From contig JAGCXM010000043.1 in assembly GCA_017961325.1 (NCBI GenBank), positions 1 through 57,698 of the forward strand: a stretch of 57,698 nt of DNA, read 5' to 3'. The DNA comes from a bacterium. GTDB taxonomy: Bacteria > UBP6 > UBA1177. How positions within the stretch are numbered: the stretch's first letter is position 1; each line of letters begins with the position of its first letter. The notes beneath the pieces were generated by a model that was not told where the DNA came from, ran no database searches, and was given only the letters and a program-made list of their open reading frames with translations. Shown here piece by piece: positions 51,428-57,698 of the stretch. Made by a program: the position numbers and the translations under genes.

Positions 51428-51568
51428 TTGATAAAAGAGCGGAATAAAGAAGAAAAGCAGGTTCCCATCAGGCTTCCCGATCTGAAAATTGTGATCACAG
51501 GAACAAAATACGGCTACAGAAGAGAAGACGGAGTTTTTGTCATTCCGGCAGGTTGTCTGAAAGATTAA
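51428..51568 (+). pseudogene. Short open frame, possible 3' remnant of a lost ATPase gene
   Basis: A 46-codon frame (TTG start, stop TAA at 51566) ends YRREDGVFVIPAGCLKD. It is followed at once by the CACGAAAAAGCAG motif and preceded by a tandem array, the same context as the DUF4143 ATPases. By position it may be the leftover C-terminus of a similar gene. Sequence support for that family is weak, and it may be chance. Confidence 0.3.
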
Positions 51569-51570
51569 AA

Positions 51571-51585
51571 ATCACGAAAAAGCAG
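51571..51585. repeat. Copy of the ATCACGAAAAAGCAG motif
   Basis: Identical over 15 bases to the copy at 45621-45635, and lies 2 bp after the remnant's stop codon. Confidence 0.65.
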
Positions 51586-51604
51586 CCTGATATCTGTTTT
51601 TTTC

Positions 51605-51620
51605 TTGCCGTTATCGGCAA
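51605..51620. promoter_or_regulatory. TTGCCG/CGGCAA hairpin upstream of the Fic gene
   Basis: A perfect 6-bp inverted repeat with a TTAT loop lies about 70 bp before the Fic start. The half-site TTCTTGCCG recurs at 51653-51661. This is a plausible operator for the Fic protein's own N-terminal helix-turn-helix. Confidence 0.4.
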
Positions 51621-51689
51621 AAAATTGCGTTTTTAAGGTAAATTTTGTAAAATTCTTGCCGATAGATTGTTCGGTTTTAAGAGGTGTTT

Positions 51690-52571
51690 ATGGAATATTT
51701 GTCAGTGGCTCAGTTTGCAGAAAAGTCCGGCATAAGCGAAAGGACACTCCGCAACTACTGCGCGACCGGAAAGATGGAAGGTGCTTTTCTTGTCGGAAAA
51801 ACGTGGAATATTCCCTCAGATGCGGTCCTGCCAAAGCGCACGAAAACAAAGACGACTCCGCTTTTGACCGCCTTACGAGAGCAGAAGGAATCCAAACTAA
51901 AGGGCGGGATCTATCACAGGACGCAGGTCGAACTGACATACAGCTCGAACCACATCGAAGGGAGCAGACTCACGAAAGATCAGACGCGGTTTATATTCGA
52001 GACTAACACGCTCGGATTCGCGTCAAAAAACACAAATGTCGATGATATTATTGAAACCGTCAATCATTTCAGGTGTATAGACTTTGTTATCGACCACGCT
52101 CAAGAAAAAATCACAGAATCTCACATAAAGCAGCTTCACTCGATTTTGAAGGAATCGACTTCGGATAGCCGCAAATCGTGGTTCGCAGTAGGCGCATACA
52201 AACGTTTTCCGAACGAAATCGGATTTGAGGAAACAACATTGCCTGAGGATGTCCACAGCCGTGTGAAAACGCTTCTTGCCGCGGACAACGCGCTGAAAGA
52301 GGTTAAATTTGACGATATTCTCGATTTTCATGTGCAGTTCGAGCGGATCCATCCGTTCCAGGACGGAAACGGCAGAGTCGGCAGGCTTCTCATGTTCTGG
52401 CAGTGCCTTAAATCGGGAATCGTTCCCTTCATAATCACAGAGAATATGCGTCTTTATTATTACCGCGGGATCCAGAACTGGGGAAAACACAACGCATTCC
52501 TGCGCGACACCTGCCTTTCGGCGCAGGATGACTACAAAGCACTGCTTGATTATTTCAGGATCAAATATTGA
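51690..52571 (+). CDS. Fic-domain protein with N-terminal helix-turn-helix
   Basis: A 293-residue class II Fic protein. The N-terminal HTH (about 2-45; YLSVAQFAEKSGISERTLRNYC, GKTWNIP) is excisionase/MerR-like. The inhibitory-helix motif SSNHIEG at about 86-92 fits [S/T]xxxE[G/N]. The Fic core is HPFQDGNGRVGR (about 222-233). Fic enzymes transfer AMP from ATP to a protein hydroxyl; the inhibitory motif keeps them off until released. The frame starts with a GTG at 51684, but the ATG at 51690 has AAGAGGTG before it. The target is unknown; autoregulation through the HTH is inferred. Confidence 0.92.
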   Translation: MEYLSVAQFAEKSGISERTLRNYCATGKMEGAFLVGKTWNIPSDAVLPKRTKTKTTPLLTALREQKESKLKGGIYHRTQVELTYSSNHIEGSRLTKDQTRFIFETNTLGFASKNTNVDDIIETVNHFRCIDFVIDHAQEKITESHIKQLHSILKESTSDSRKSWFAVGAYKRFPNEIGFEETTLPEDVHSRVKTLLAADNALKEVKFDDILDFHVQFERIHPFQDGNGRVGRLLMFWQCLKSGIVPFIITENMRLYYYRGIQNWGKHNAFLRDTCLSAQDDYKALLDYFRIKY

Positions 52572-52597
52572 AAAAATTGTTTTGCTGCGGAGGAATT

Positions 52598-53140
52598 ATG
52601 AAACTTGTAAAAATAGAAAATACAAAAGAAGAAATGAATCGCGTGAAAGAGCTTTATCTGAGCGCATTTCCTGCAAACGAGCGCTTTCCTTTCCGGCTTC
52701 TGGAAAAGCGTTCTCTTCAGGGAAAAGCCGACTTCTGGAACCTTTTTGAAGGTGATTTGTGGGTAGGTTTCGCGTATCTTGTCAATTCAGGAGATCTCGC
52801 TTATCTATTCTTTTTCGCGATCGACGAAAAAGAGCGCGGAAAGGGCTACGGTACCGCTGCTATAAAGGCGATGGTCGAGCATTACAAAGGAAAACGGCTG
52901 TTTCTGGCGCTTGAAAACTGGCTTGAAGAGTGCAGCAACCCCGAAGAAAGGGTGAAACGCCACAACTTTTATCTTAACTGCGGTCTGCACGATCTGCCTT
53001 ACAAACTGCGTGAACTCAAGATGGTTTATGCGATAATGGGTTCCGGCGGCAAAGTCGAGCCTGAAGAATATAAACCGATGATGAACGGCTATTTCGGCTG
53101 GTTCTGGCGGCACATAATCAATACCGATATTGTGAAATAA
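52598..53140 (+). CDS. GNAT-family N-acetyltransferase
   Basis: A 180-residue acetyltransferase. The acetyl-CoA-binding motif ERGKGYGTAAIKAMVEHY (about 80-97) follows the strand LAYLFFFAIDE. The C-terminal half has RVKRHNFYLNCGLHDLPY, the usual motif B. The frame extends upstream to 52568, but the ATG at 52598 has GGAGG before it. It lies 26 nt after the Fic gene and may be cotranscribed. The acetylated substrate cannot be predicted. Confidence 0.88.
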   Translation: MKLVKIENTKEEMNRVKELYLSAFPANERFPFRLLEKRSLQGKADFWNLFEGDLWVGFAYLVNSGDLAYLFFFAIDEKERGKGYGTAAIKAMVEHYKGKRLFLALENWLEECSNPEERVKRHNFYLNCGLHDLPYKLRELKMVYAIMGSGGKVEPEEYKPMMNGYFGWFWRHIINTDIVK

Positions 53141-53152
53141 TTTGCGGAAAGA

Positions 53153-53674
53153 TTACTTTTCGATTCCTGTTCTTGCTTCTACTCCTTTCGTGTAGTAGTG
53201 CTTGATTTCCTTCATTTCGGTGACAAGGTCGGCGAAATCGATAAGTTCCTGCGGCGCGTATCTGCCTGTGATTACGACTTCGACATGTTCCGCGCGGTTT
53301 TTCACCGCTTCGAGAAGTTCTTCAACCGAAAAAAGTTTGTAGAAGAGGGCGATATTCGCTTCGTCCATGATTACGACGTCGTGTTTTCCTTCTTTTAAAA
53401 TTCTGCTCATTTCCGCCAGACCGTCGCGCGCGATTTTGATGTCGTGTTCGGTCGGAGCTTTGACGATGAAGCAGTCCGCACCGTATTGCCTTATTTCAAT
53501 ATTCTTAATAAAATCAGGAACTTTTAATTCGCTGTATGGCATCCCCTTAACGAACTGGCCTATGAAAACCTTTTTGCCGGCCATTGCCGCTCTTAAAGCC
53601 AGACCGAAAGAAGCCGTCGTTTTTCCCTTGCCGTTTCCCGTGTAGACCTGAATGTAACCTTTGCAGTTTTCCAT
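53153..53674 (-). CDS. cobO: Corrinoid (cob(I)alamin) adenosyltransferase, CobO/BtuR type
   Basis: A 173-residue P-loop enzyme that makes adenosylcobalamin from cob(I)alamin and ATP. It has YIQVYTGNGKGKTTASFGLALRAAMAG (Walker A G13-T20), HDVVIMDEANIAL and EVVITGRYAPQELIDFADLVTEM. It lies 9 nt after the hypothetical gene at 53684-54196 with the ribosome site AGGAG. No other cobalamin genes occur here, so it probably serves salvage. Confidence 0.95.
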   Translation of the reverse strand: MENCKGYIQVYTGNGKGKTTASFGLALRAAMAGKKVFIGQFVKGMPYSELKVPDFIKNIEIRQYGADCFIVKAPTEHDIKIARDGLAEMSRILKEGKHDVVIMDEANIALFYKLFSVEELLEAVKNRAEHVEVVITGRYAPQELIDFADLVTEMKEIKHYYTKGVEARTGIEK

Positions 53675-53683
53675 CTTTTTCTC

Positions 53684-54196
53684 CTATGAATTTTCCTTAA
53701 TTTCCTTCAGCGATTCCCGAAGAACCGGTATTGATCTGGCAATAGTTTCCTCAATTTTTTCGATGTCGGAACCGTTCTTTATCGTAAACAAGATTTTGAA
53801 GCTGTTTCCTTCCGCAAAATCGGGGAAAATTATCTCTCCGCCCGTTTCGGCACGGAATTTGTTTTTGAGTTTCAGAAAGTTGGCCTGTTTTCTGCTCCAG
53901 AACGGATAGCGCAGGTTGTAAAGCCTCGTCATCAGTTCTTCGCCTTTCGTCTTCTCTGAAAGTTTCCCGTCGTCAAGAAGTTTAAAAAGTCCGGTGTTTT
54001 CAAATATTTCACTGAACGGTTTCCCTTCGCGCAGACCGATTTCGCGGGTGTAGCGTATGAAATTTTTGAATGAGTTCGCATTCAGATCGGCTTTTTCAAG
54101 AATGTTGAGCGAAATTTCAAGGAGTTCAGGTTCCTTTTTCAGCGATTCGGCGATTTTTACGCTGATTCCGCGTTTTTCCAAAACAGATAAATTCAT
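53684..54196 (-). CDS. Conserved-looking protein of unknown function
   Basis: A 170-residue soluble, helical, charged protein, not recognised. It begins MNLSVLEKRGISVKIAESL and has a central LRYPFWSRKQANFLKLKNKF and a C-terminal half with GGEIIFPDFAEGNSFKILFTIK. The frame has a TTG at 54208, but the ATG at 54196 is preferred. It sits between the TPR gene (15 nt upstream) and cobO (9 nt downstream), so a three-gene operon is likely. A ParB/Spo0J C-terminal-like pattern was considered but is weak. Confidence 0.65.
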   Translation of the reverse strand: MNLSVLEKRGISVKIAESLKKEPELLEISLNILEKADLNANSFKNFIRYTREIGLREGKPFSEIFENTGLFKLLDDGKLSEKTKGEELMTRLYNLRYPFWSRKQANFLKLKNKFRAETGGEIIFPDFAEGNSFKILFTIKNGSDIEKIEETIARSIPVLRESLKEIKENS

Positions 54197-54211
54197 AATA
54201 ATTTCCAAAAG

Positions 54212-54946
54212 TTATCTTGTGAAAGTCCTGACGTTCATGCTTTTCTGCTGGTTTTTGATCATCTTGTTCTGAAGACGCGTCAAACCTTTTCTGTCAAGCA
54301 TCAGCTGATACCACTGCTCGCCGTATTTGTCCATTTTGAACTCTTTGTTGTTCTGGAACGCGAGAAGATGTTCCTTGATTTTCGGATTGTCGGGCATGAT
54401 TTTCGCCGCTTTCGTCAGAGTCTCGAGAGCCTTGTCGCGGTTGCCGAGTTCTTCTTCATAAAGATATGCCACAGCTGAATAAACGAAAGGATCCTTTCTG
54501 TTGAAACGGATGAGCAGATCGATGTTTTTATCAATGTTTTCGGTGTTTTTGTTCTTGATGCAGCCGATTATGTACATCAGATAACCCATCATTATCCGCG
54601 GATTCGAGTTCTTTAGATACTTGAAAGCCTCGCCGAATTTTTTCTGCGAATAGATGATTATTCCGATCTGCGTATCGATCTGCGCCTGAACCAGAAAAGC
54701 GTACTTGTTGTAGCGGTAACCCTCTTTCAAAACCTCGATTGCACGGTCGAAGTGCTGTTTCTGTATTTCCATGTTGGCAGCCATGAAAACTGCCTGCAGT
54801 TTTTTTGAAAAAGTCCTCTGAAAAAAGATGAAAGCTGCAAAAAACGCGAAAATACCGAGGAAAATACCGAGTCCGACATTTACCAGAATGCCCAGAATAA
54901 CACCGACGACAATGGCAATTCCCAAAGAAATCAATAAGCTGTACAT
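54212..54946 (-). CDS. Membrane-anchored TPR-like protein
   Basis: A 244-residue protein. Two adjacent membrane helices (about 1-43, GIAIVVGVILGILVNVGLG and IFLGIFAFFAAFIFF) are followed by TPR-like helical pairs (about 55-215; HFDRAIEVLKEGYRYNKYAF, VYSAVAYLYEEELGNRDKALETLTKAAKI). The basic C-terminal tail probably stays in the cytoplasm. The ribosome site GGAGGTG precedes the ATG. TPRs usually mediate protein interactions; the partner is unknown. Confidence 0.78.
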   Translation of the reverse strand: MYSLLISLGIAIVVGVILGILVNVGLGIFLGIFAFFAAFIFFQRTFSKKLQAVFMAANMEIQKQHFDRAIEVLKEGYRYNKYAFLVQAQIDTQIGIIIYSQKKFGEAFKYLKNSNPRIMMGYLMYIIGCIKNKNTENIDKNIDLLIRFNRKDPFVYSAVAYLYEEELGNRDKALETLTKAAKIMPDNPKIKEHLLAFQNNKEFKMDKYGEQWYQLMLDRKGLTRLQNKMIKNQQKSMNVRTFTR

Positions 54947-55020
54947 GAATACACCTCCAAAAAAAACTGTGTAAATTTAATTATATGTCAGAGTATTTCA
55001 AGAAAAATCGTCAATTTTGG

Positions 55021-55590
55021 CTATTTACGGACAGGTTTGATTTTGACTTTGCCGTCTTCGTAGTAAACATCGAAAGAAAAATTGTTGCCGAATTTCTGCT
55101 GAATGTCGCCGACTTTTTTCACGAGCATCTCGCTTACCGCCTCAAAACTGTATGCTTTGTTTGTATATTTTTTACTTAACTCTATGAATTTGTTGGCAGT
55201 ATTGTCAATCATCGCGCTCATCGCGAATGCTTCGGCGTCACGCCTTTCGATAGAGTTCGCCGCCGATTTCAGATCACTCAGATCGCTGCTTCCTAAGCCG
55301 CTGAAAAATTTTGCGCCCGGTTTTGCACGTCCTTCCTCGATGTCGCGGACGCACCTTTCCCACTTCTGACGGTAAGTCGTGAAGCGGTTTATGAGCTGTG
55401 TCGCCAGATTTTTTTCAACCAGATTCTGAGAATCGGTAGCTCCCTGCATCAGAAGATTTATCTCGCGCTTCATGTTTTCAAGAGCCTGAAGCGGAGCCTT
55501 TTTCTCCTGAGCCGAGAAATACATATTGAAATCGTGGTCTAATTTTTCGATTTTCGTGGCAAGTGTTGAGACGAATTCGCCGATATGCAT
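55021..55590 (-). CDS. Small helical protein resembling the MXAN_5187 C-terminal domain
   Basis: A 189-residue soluble protein. The first 100 residues (IEKLDHDFNMYFSAQEKKAP..., LATQLINRFTTYRQKWERCVRDIEEG) match the pattern of the MXAN_5187 C-terminal domain known from Myxococcota and relatives; its role is not defined. The C-terminal part is a mixed helix/strand region. Its ATG overlaps the stop of the upstream lipoprotein gene by one base (TAATG), so both are translated together. This family link supports the taxonomic guess, but the match is by eye. Confidence 0.6.
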   Translation of the reverse strand: MHIGEFVSTLATKIEKLDHDFNMYFSAQEKKAPLQALENMKREINLLMQGATDSQNLVEKNLATQLINRFTTYRQKWERCVRDIEEGRAKPGAKFFSGLGSSDLSDLKSAANSIERRDAEAFAMSAMIDNTANKFIELSKKYTNKAYSFEAVSEMLVKKVGDIQQKFGNNFSFDVYYEDGKVKIKPVRK

Positions 55591-56453
55591 TATTTCTTTT
55601 TCGGAAGTTTAAGATCTTCGATTTTGATGAGTTCAGCCGGAGTCGCGACTTTGACTGCGTTGACTTCCCACTGAAGTTTGCCTGTCCAGTTGCCGTCGAT
55701 GTCGCCTGCGTCGTAGCCCGGGATGATGATGTTCTTTTCTTCGCCCGGCTGGATCGGGTAGATTTCTTCAATCTGACGGGTGTAGATTACGAAGAAAGTC
55801 TTCTCGAAAAGAACTTTCTGTTCCGCGTCGTCCATGAATTTTACGAGAACGCCGATGTAGCTGAGCGGTTTGTCGGTGTTGTTTTTAACGGTTGCGTCCA
55901 TCATATACTGCGAAAGACCGTTTCCGAAATCAACTTCGCCGTTGCGGAGGTTTTTGACTTCGATTTTGTCTTTGTAAAGTTTAGCAGTTTCGATAAGTTC
56001 GGGATCGATCGGAATTTCAATCGAATCGCGTTTCTGCTCTTCGCGGATCTGGTCGATTCTTTCCTGAAGTCTGATCTGCCATTTTCCGTCGTTTTTGCTG
56101 GCGTAATAGGTGATTTTTGCTTCGGGAAGCTTGTTGAAAGCCACTTTCTGACCGAAATATTCGGTTTCCATGATCGCCTTGTCGCCTGCTTCGTTGACTT
56201 TTATCGGCTTGTTTTTGAGGAACATCGCGTTGCCGGAAATGTTCTGTGCGTCTTCGATGAACTTTTTCTGACCTACTACTTCCTGCGATTCATTGTCAAG
56301 CATTTCCCATGCTTTTGCGAAATTCTTCGCTTTGAGAAGCTCGACGTAGGAGTCTATCGTTTTTTCCGCTTCGCCTTTCGAGCCGGCGCATGAAACTGCA
56401 AAAAAAGCAATAAAAACAGCCAAAATCAGACCTGTGAACTGAAACTTTTTCAT
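55590..56453 (-). CDS. Lipoprotein with NTF2-like N-terminal region
   Basis: A 287-residue lipoprotein: lipobox FAVSC (Cys22), an NTF2/DUF4878-like region (about 25-125; EAEKTIDSYVELLKAKNFAKAWEML), then a beta-rich second half (about 165-275; VKNLRNGEVDFG, VKNNTDKPLSYIGVLVKF). Lipoproteins of this build are common but uncharacterised. It is coupled to the MXAN_5187-like gene by TAATG and follows the XRE gene by 17 nt. Confidence 0.8.
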   Translation of the reverse strand: MKKFQFTGLILAVFIAFFAVSCAGSKGEAEKTIDSYVELLKAKNFAKAWEMLDNESQEVVGQKKFIEDAQNISGNAMFLKNKPIKVNEAGDKAIMETEYFGQKVAFNKLPEAKITYYASKNDGKWQIRLQERIDQIREEQKRDSIEIPIDPELIETAKLYKDKIEVKNLRNGEVDFGNGLSQYMMDATVKNNTDKPLSYIGVLVKFMDDAEQKVLFEKTFFVIYTRQIEEIYPIQPGEEKNIIIPGYDAGDIDGNWTGKLQWEVNAVKVATPAELIKIEDLKLPKKK

Positions 56454-56470
56454 TTTTTACCTCGTTTTAA

Positions 56471-56680
56471 TTATTCTTCTGGAAAAACTTCATCCTTGTC
56501 GTCAAAAGTAAGCCCGAGCGCCTCTATGATTTTTCTTTTCGTCGAAAGACGGCAGTCGTAGCCTTTTTCGATTCTGTCGAGAGTCACGAGCGAAATTTCT
56601 GCTTCACGGGCAAGCTCCGTTTTGCTGATAAGCATTTTTTCTCTTATCGTTTTTAAATTATTTACCTTTTCTTTTTCCAT
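56471..56680 (-). CDS. Small XRE (Cro/C1)-type transcriptional regulator
   Basis: A 69-residue HTH protein: LKTIREKMLISKTELAREAEISLVTLDRIEKG followed by KRKIIEALGLTFDD, a full Cro/C1 HTH and little else. It probably represses its own operon (XRE, lipoprotein, MXAN_5187-like). The leader AGGGGTTTGGTATG is nearly identical to that of ATPase B (CGGGGGTTTGGTATG). Confidence 0.85.
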   Translation of the reverse strand: MEKEKVNNLKTIREKMLISKTELAREAEISLVTLDRIEKGYDCRLSTKRKIIEALGLTFDDKDEVFPEE

Positions 56681-56781
56681 ACCAAACCCCTAAAAAACGA
56701 AAAATTTTAGTCTGAAAGCGATTCAAGTCAAGAGTTTTCGGCTTTTTTGTCAAAAAATTAAGATATTTGAATTAAAACGAA

Positions 56782-57698
56782 TTAGAACCACCCGTCTTCT
56801 TCTATTTCTTCAGATTCCACCTTGGATTCATGCAGTGTTCCGCTGAAAACCTGATACAGGATTCCGTCAAATGCGTAGCCTTCACGCAGATAGTTTTTCG
56901 AGCCGCTGATTGATTTCAGGCCGTTTTCTTCGATCTTGAAGACACCGTTCTTGCAGCCCAGATATACGCTGTCTCGGGATTTCTGCATCTCAGGATCGTT
57001 GCAATACTGACTGAATTCACTGACTTTTTGTGTGTTTTCAAGGTCAGAAATATCAAAAACCGAAACTTTGCCTTTTCTTGTCAGAAGACTGTTCAGATTT
57101 TCATAAACAAAAAGCTGATTTCCGGCAATTTCGAGGTCTTCAACAGTGTTACTGAGTGAAATCGTTTTCAGCAATTCAGGTTCAATCGGATCGCTCAAAT
57201 CGAATATTCTGACACGCTTGTTTTCTGCTGCGAAAAGTTTGCCGCCTTCAATTCTGATATTCCGGCAGTCATTTGTTTTCACTGATGATTTTCTCTCAAT
57301 AGAGCCGTCTTCTGCAATTTCGAAAATGTCGATTTCATCGTAATTTGCTGCATAAAGCGTATTGCCGTAAACTGCCAGATTGTTCGATTCTCCGCTGTAA
57401 ATCATCTCTTTCTTTGTGATTTCGCCGTTTTCTCCGGTTTCGACCCTGCGGATTCCCGTGAGACCTCCGAGATATAGGCTGTTTCTGTAACCTGCAACAC
57501 TCAGTTTGTAGTCGGGGAAAGTAACTTCGTCGAAGTCATAGTTCTCAACTTTCACGCATTCGCCGTAAACGTTCGTGATGCCCGGGAAAATCGAACTGCC
57601 GGTTTCGGAAATGCAGAAAGATTCTTCATATTTCTGAACCGGCGCACCTTCAACTTTGATTGTTTCAAGCGTGATGTTACCTGTTCCGTCAGCATTGA
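56782..57698 (-). CDS. Beta-propeller-like (LVIVD-type) protein, 5' end outside the window
   Basis: The open frame continues to the window edge, so at least 305 residues are the C-terminal part of a longer protein (a GTG at 57555 is not needed as a start). Repeats of about 45 residues (YRNSLYLGGLTGIRRVE, YGNTLYAANYDEIDIFEI, EGGKLFAAENKRVRIFDLSD, AGNQLFVYENL...VSVFDISD) suggest a propeller of the LVIVD or secreted-domain type. Cysteines upstream (SFCISETGS) suggest export. Role unknown. Confidence 0.75.
   Translation of the reverse strand, partial: NADGTGNITLETIKVEGAPVQKYEESFCISETGSSIFPGITNVYGECVKVENYDFDEVTFPDYKLSVAGYRNSLYLGGLTGIRRVETGENGEITKKEMIYSGESNNLAVYGNTLYAANYDEIDIFEIAEDGSIERKSSVKTNDCRNIRIEGGKLFAAENKRVRIFDLSDPIEPELLKTISLSNTVEDLEIAGNQLFVYENLNSLLTRKGKVSVFDISDLENTQKVSEFSQYCNDPEMQKSRDSVYLGCKNGVFKIEENGLKSISGSKNYLREGYAFDGILYQVFSGTLHESKVESEEIEEDGWF

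Larger units (their letters stand above)
51244..51689. other. 446-bp gap with tandem repeats and a gene remnant
   Basis: It holds a 23-bp tandem array (51325-51393), a short open frame that may be a gene 3' end (51428-51568), a copy of the ATCACGAAAAAGCAG motif (51571-51585), and a TTGCCG/CGGCAA hairpin before the Fic gene (51605-51620). No full-length gene is seen. Confidence 0.7.

Overview
The window reads as chromosomal DNA from a Gram-negative (diderm), probably anaerobic, uncultured bacterium of deltaproteobacterial or Myxococcota-like affinity. This is inferred from gene content: six lipoproteins with lipobox signal peptides and Asp/Ser-rich linkers, DUF1566/EGF-like surface proteins, a small protein resembling the MXAN_5187 C-terminal domain, a subtilase followed by a Cys-rich DxD-type motif, a NifS/NifU pair, and a giant activase of the oxygen-sensitive 2-hydroxyacyl-CoA dehydratase/benzoyl-CoA reductase type. 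No rRNA or tRNA gene was recognised, so the placement is tentative.

Layout. 1-33 kb is dense and mostly housekeeping: a partial lipoprotein; queA and a DUF58 gene; a Lon-family protease coupled to a small protein; a DUF1566 lipoprotein; the nifS-nifU-SpoIID-activase operon behind a near-consensus promoter; dnaE; a six-hairpin glycosidase lipoprotein; an NTT/MFS-like transporter with HEAT repeats plus a cyclic-nucleotide-binding-fold gene; trmL; a glycosyltransferase, a secreted subtilase and an SDR; an mtaD-like deaminase; a Panacea (DUF4065)/PemK-like toxin-antitoxin pair; and sppA.

33-52 kb is an accessory region, visibly more AT-rich at 34-41 kb. It holds an intact DUF1016 nuclease and a second copy with a central deletion, a KAP P-loop ATPase next to a membrane-anchored helicase-IV-like protein with a nuclease-like insert, an ORF6N protein, three EGF/DUF1566 lipoproteins, three DUF4143 AAA ATPases plus a possible remnant of a fourth, and a Fic protein. 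It is full of small repeats: REP-like hairpins, a 97-bp direct repeat with a 14-nt palindrome, and tandem arrays of 23-42 bp in front of the ATPase genes.

52.6-57.7 kb returns to ordinary genes: a GNAT, cobO with two uncharacterised genes, a lipoprotein-led operon with an XRE regulator, and a truncated propeller-like protein running off the window.

The most unusual signal is that each DUF4143 ATPase gene is preceded by its own, sequence-distinct tandem repeat array. A second dispersed motif (core CACGAAAAAGCAG) recurs near the 3' ends of these units. Together they look like a family of self-contained cassettes that carry their own regulatory or recognition DNA. Second is the KAP/anchored-helicase pair, a candidate defence module.
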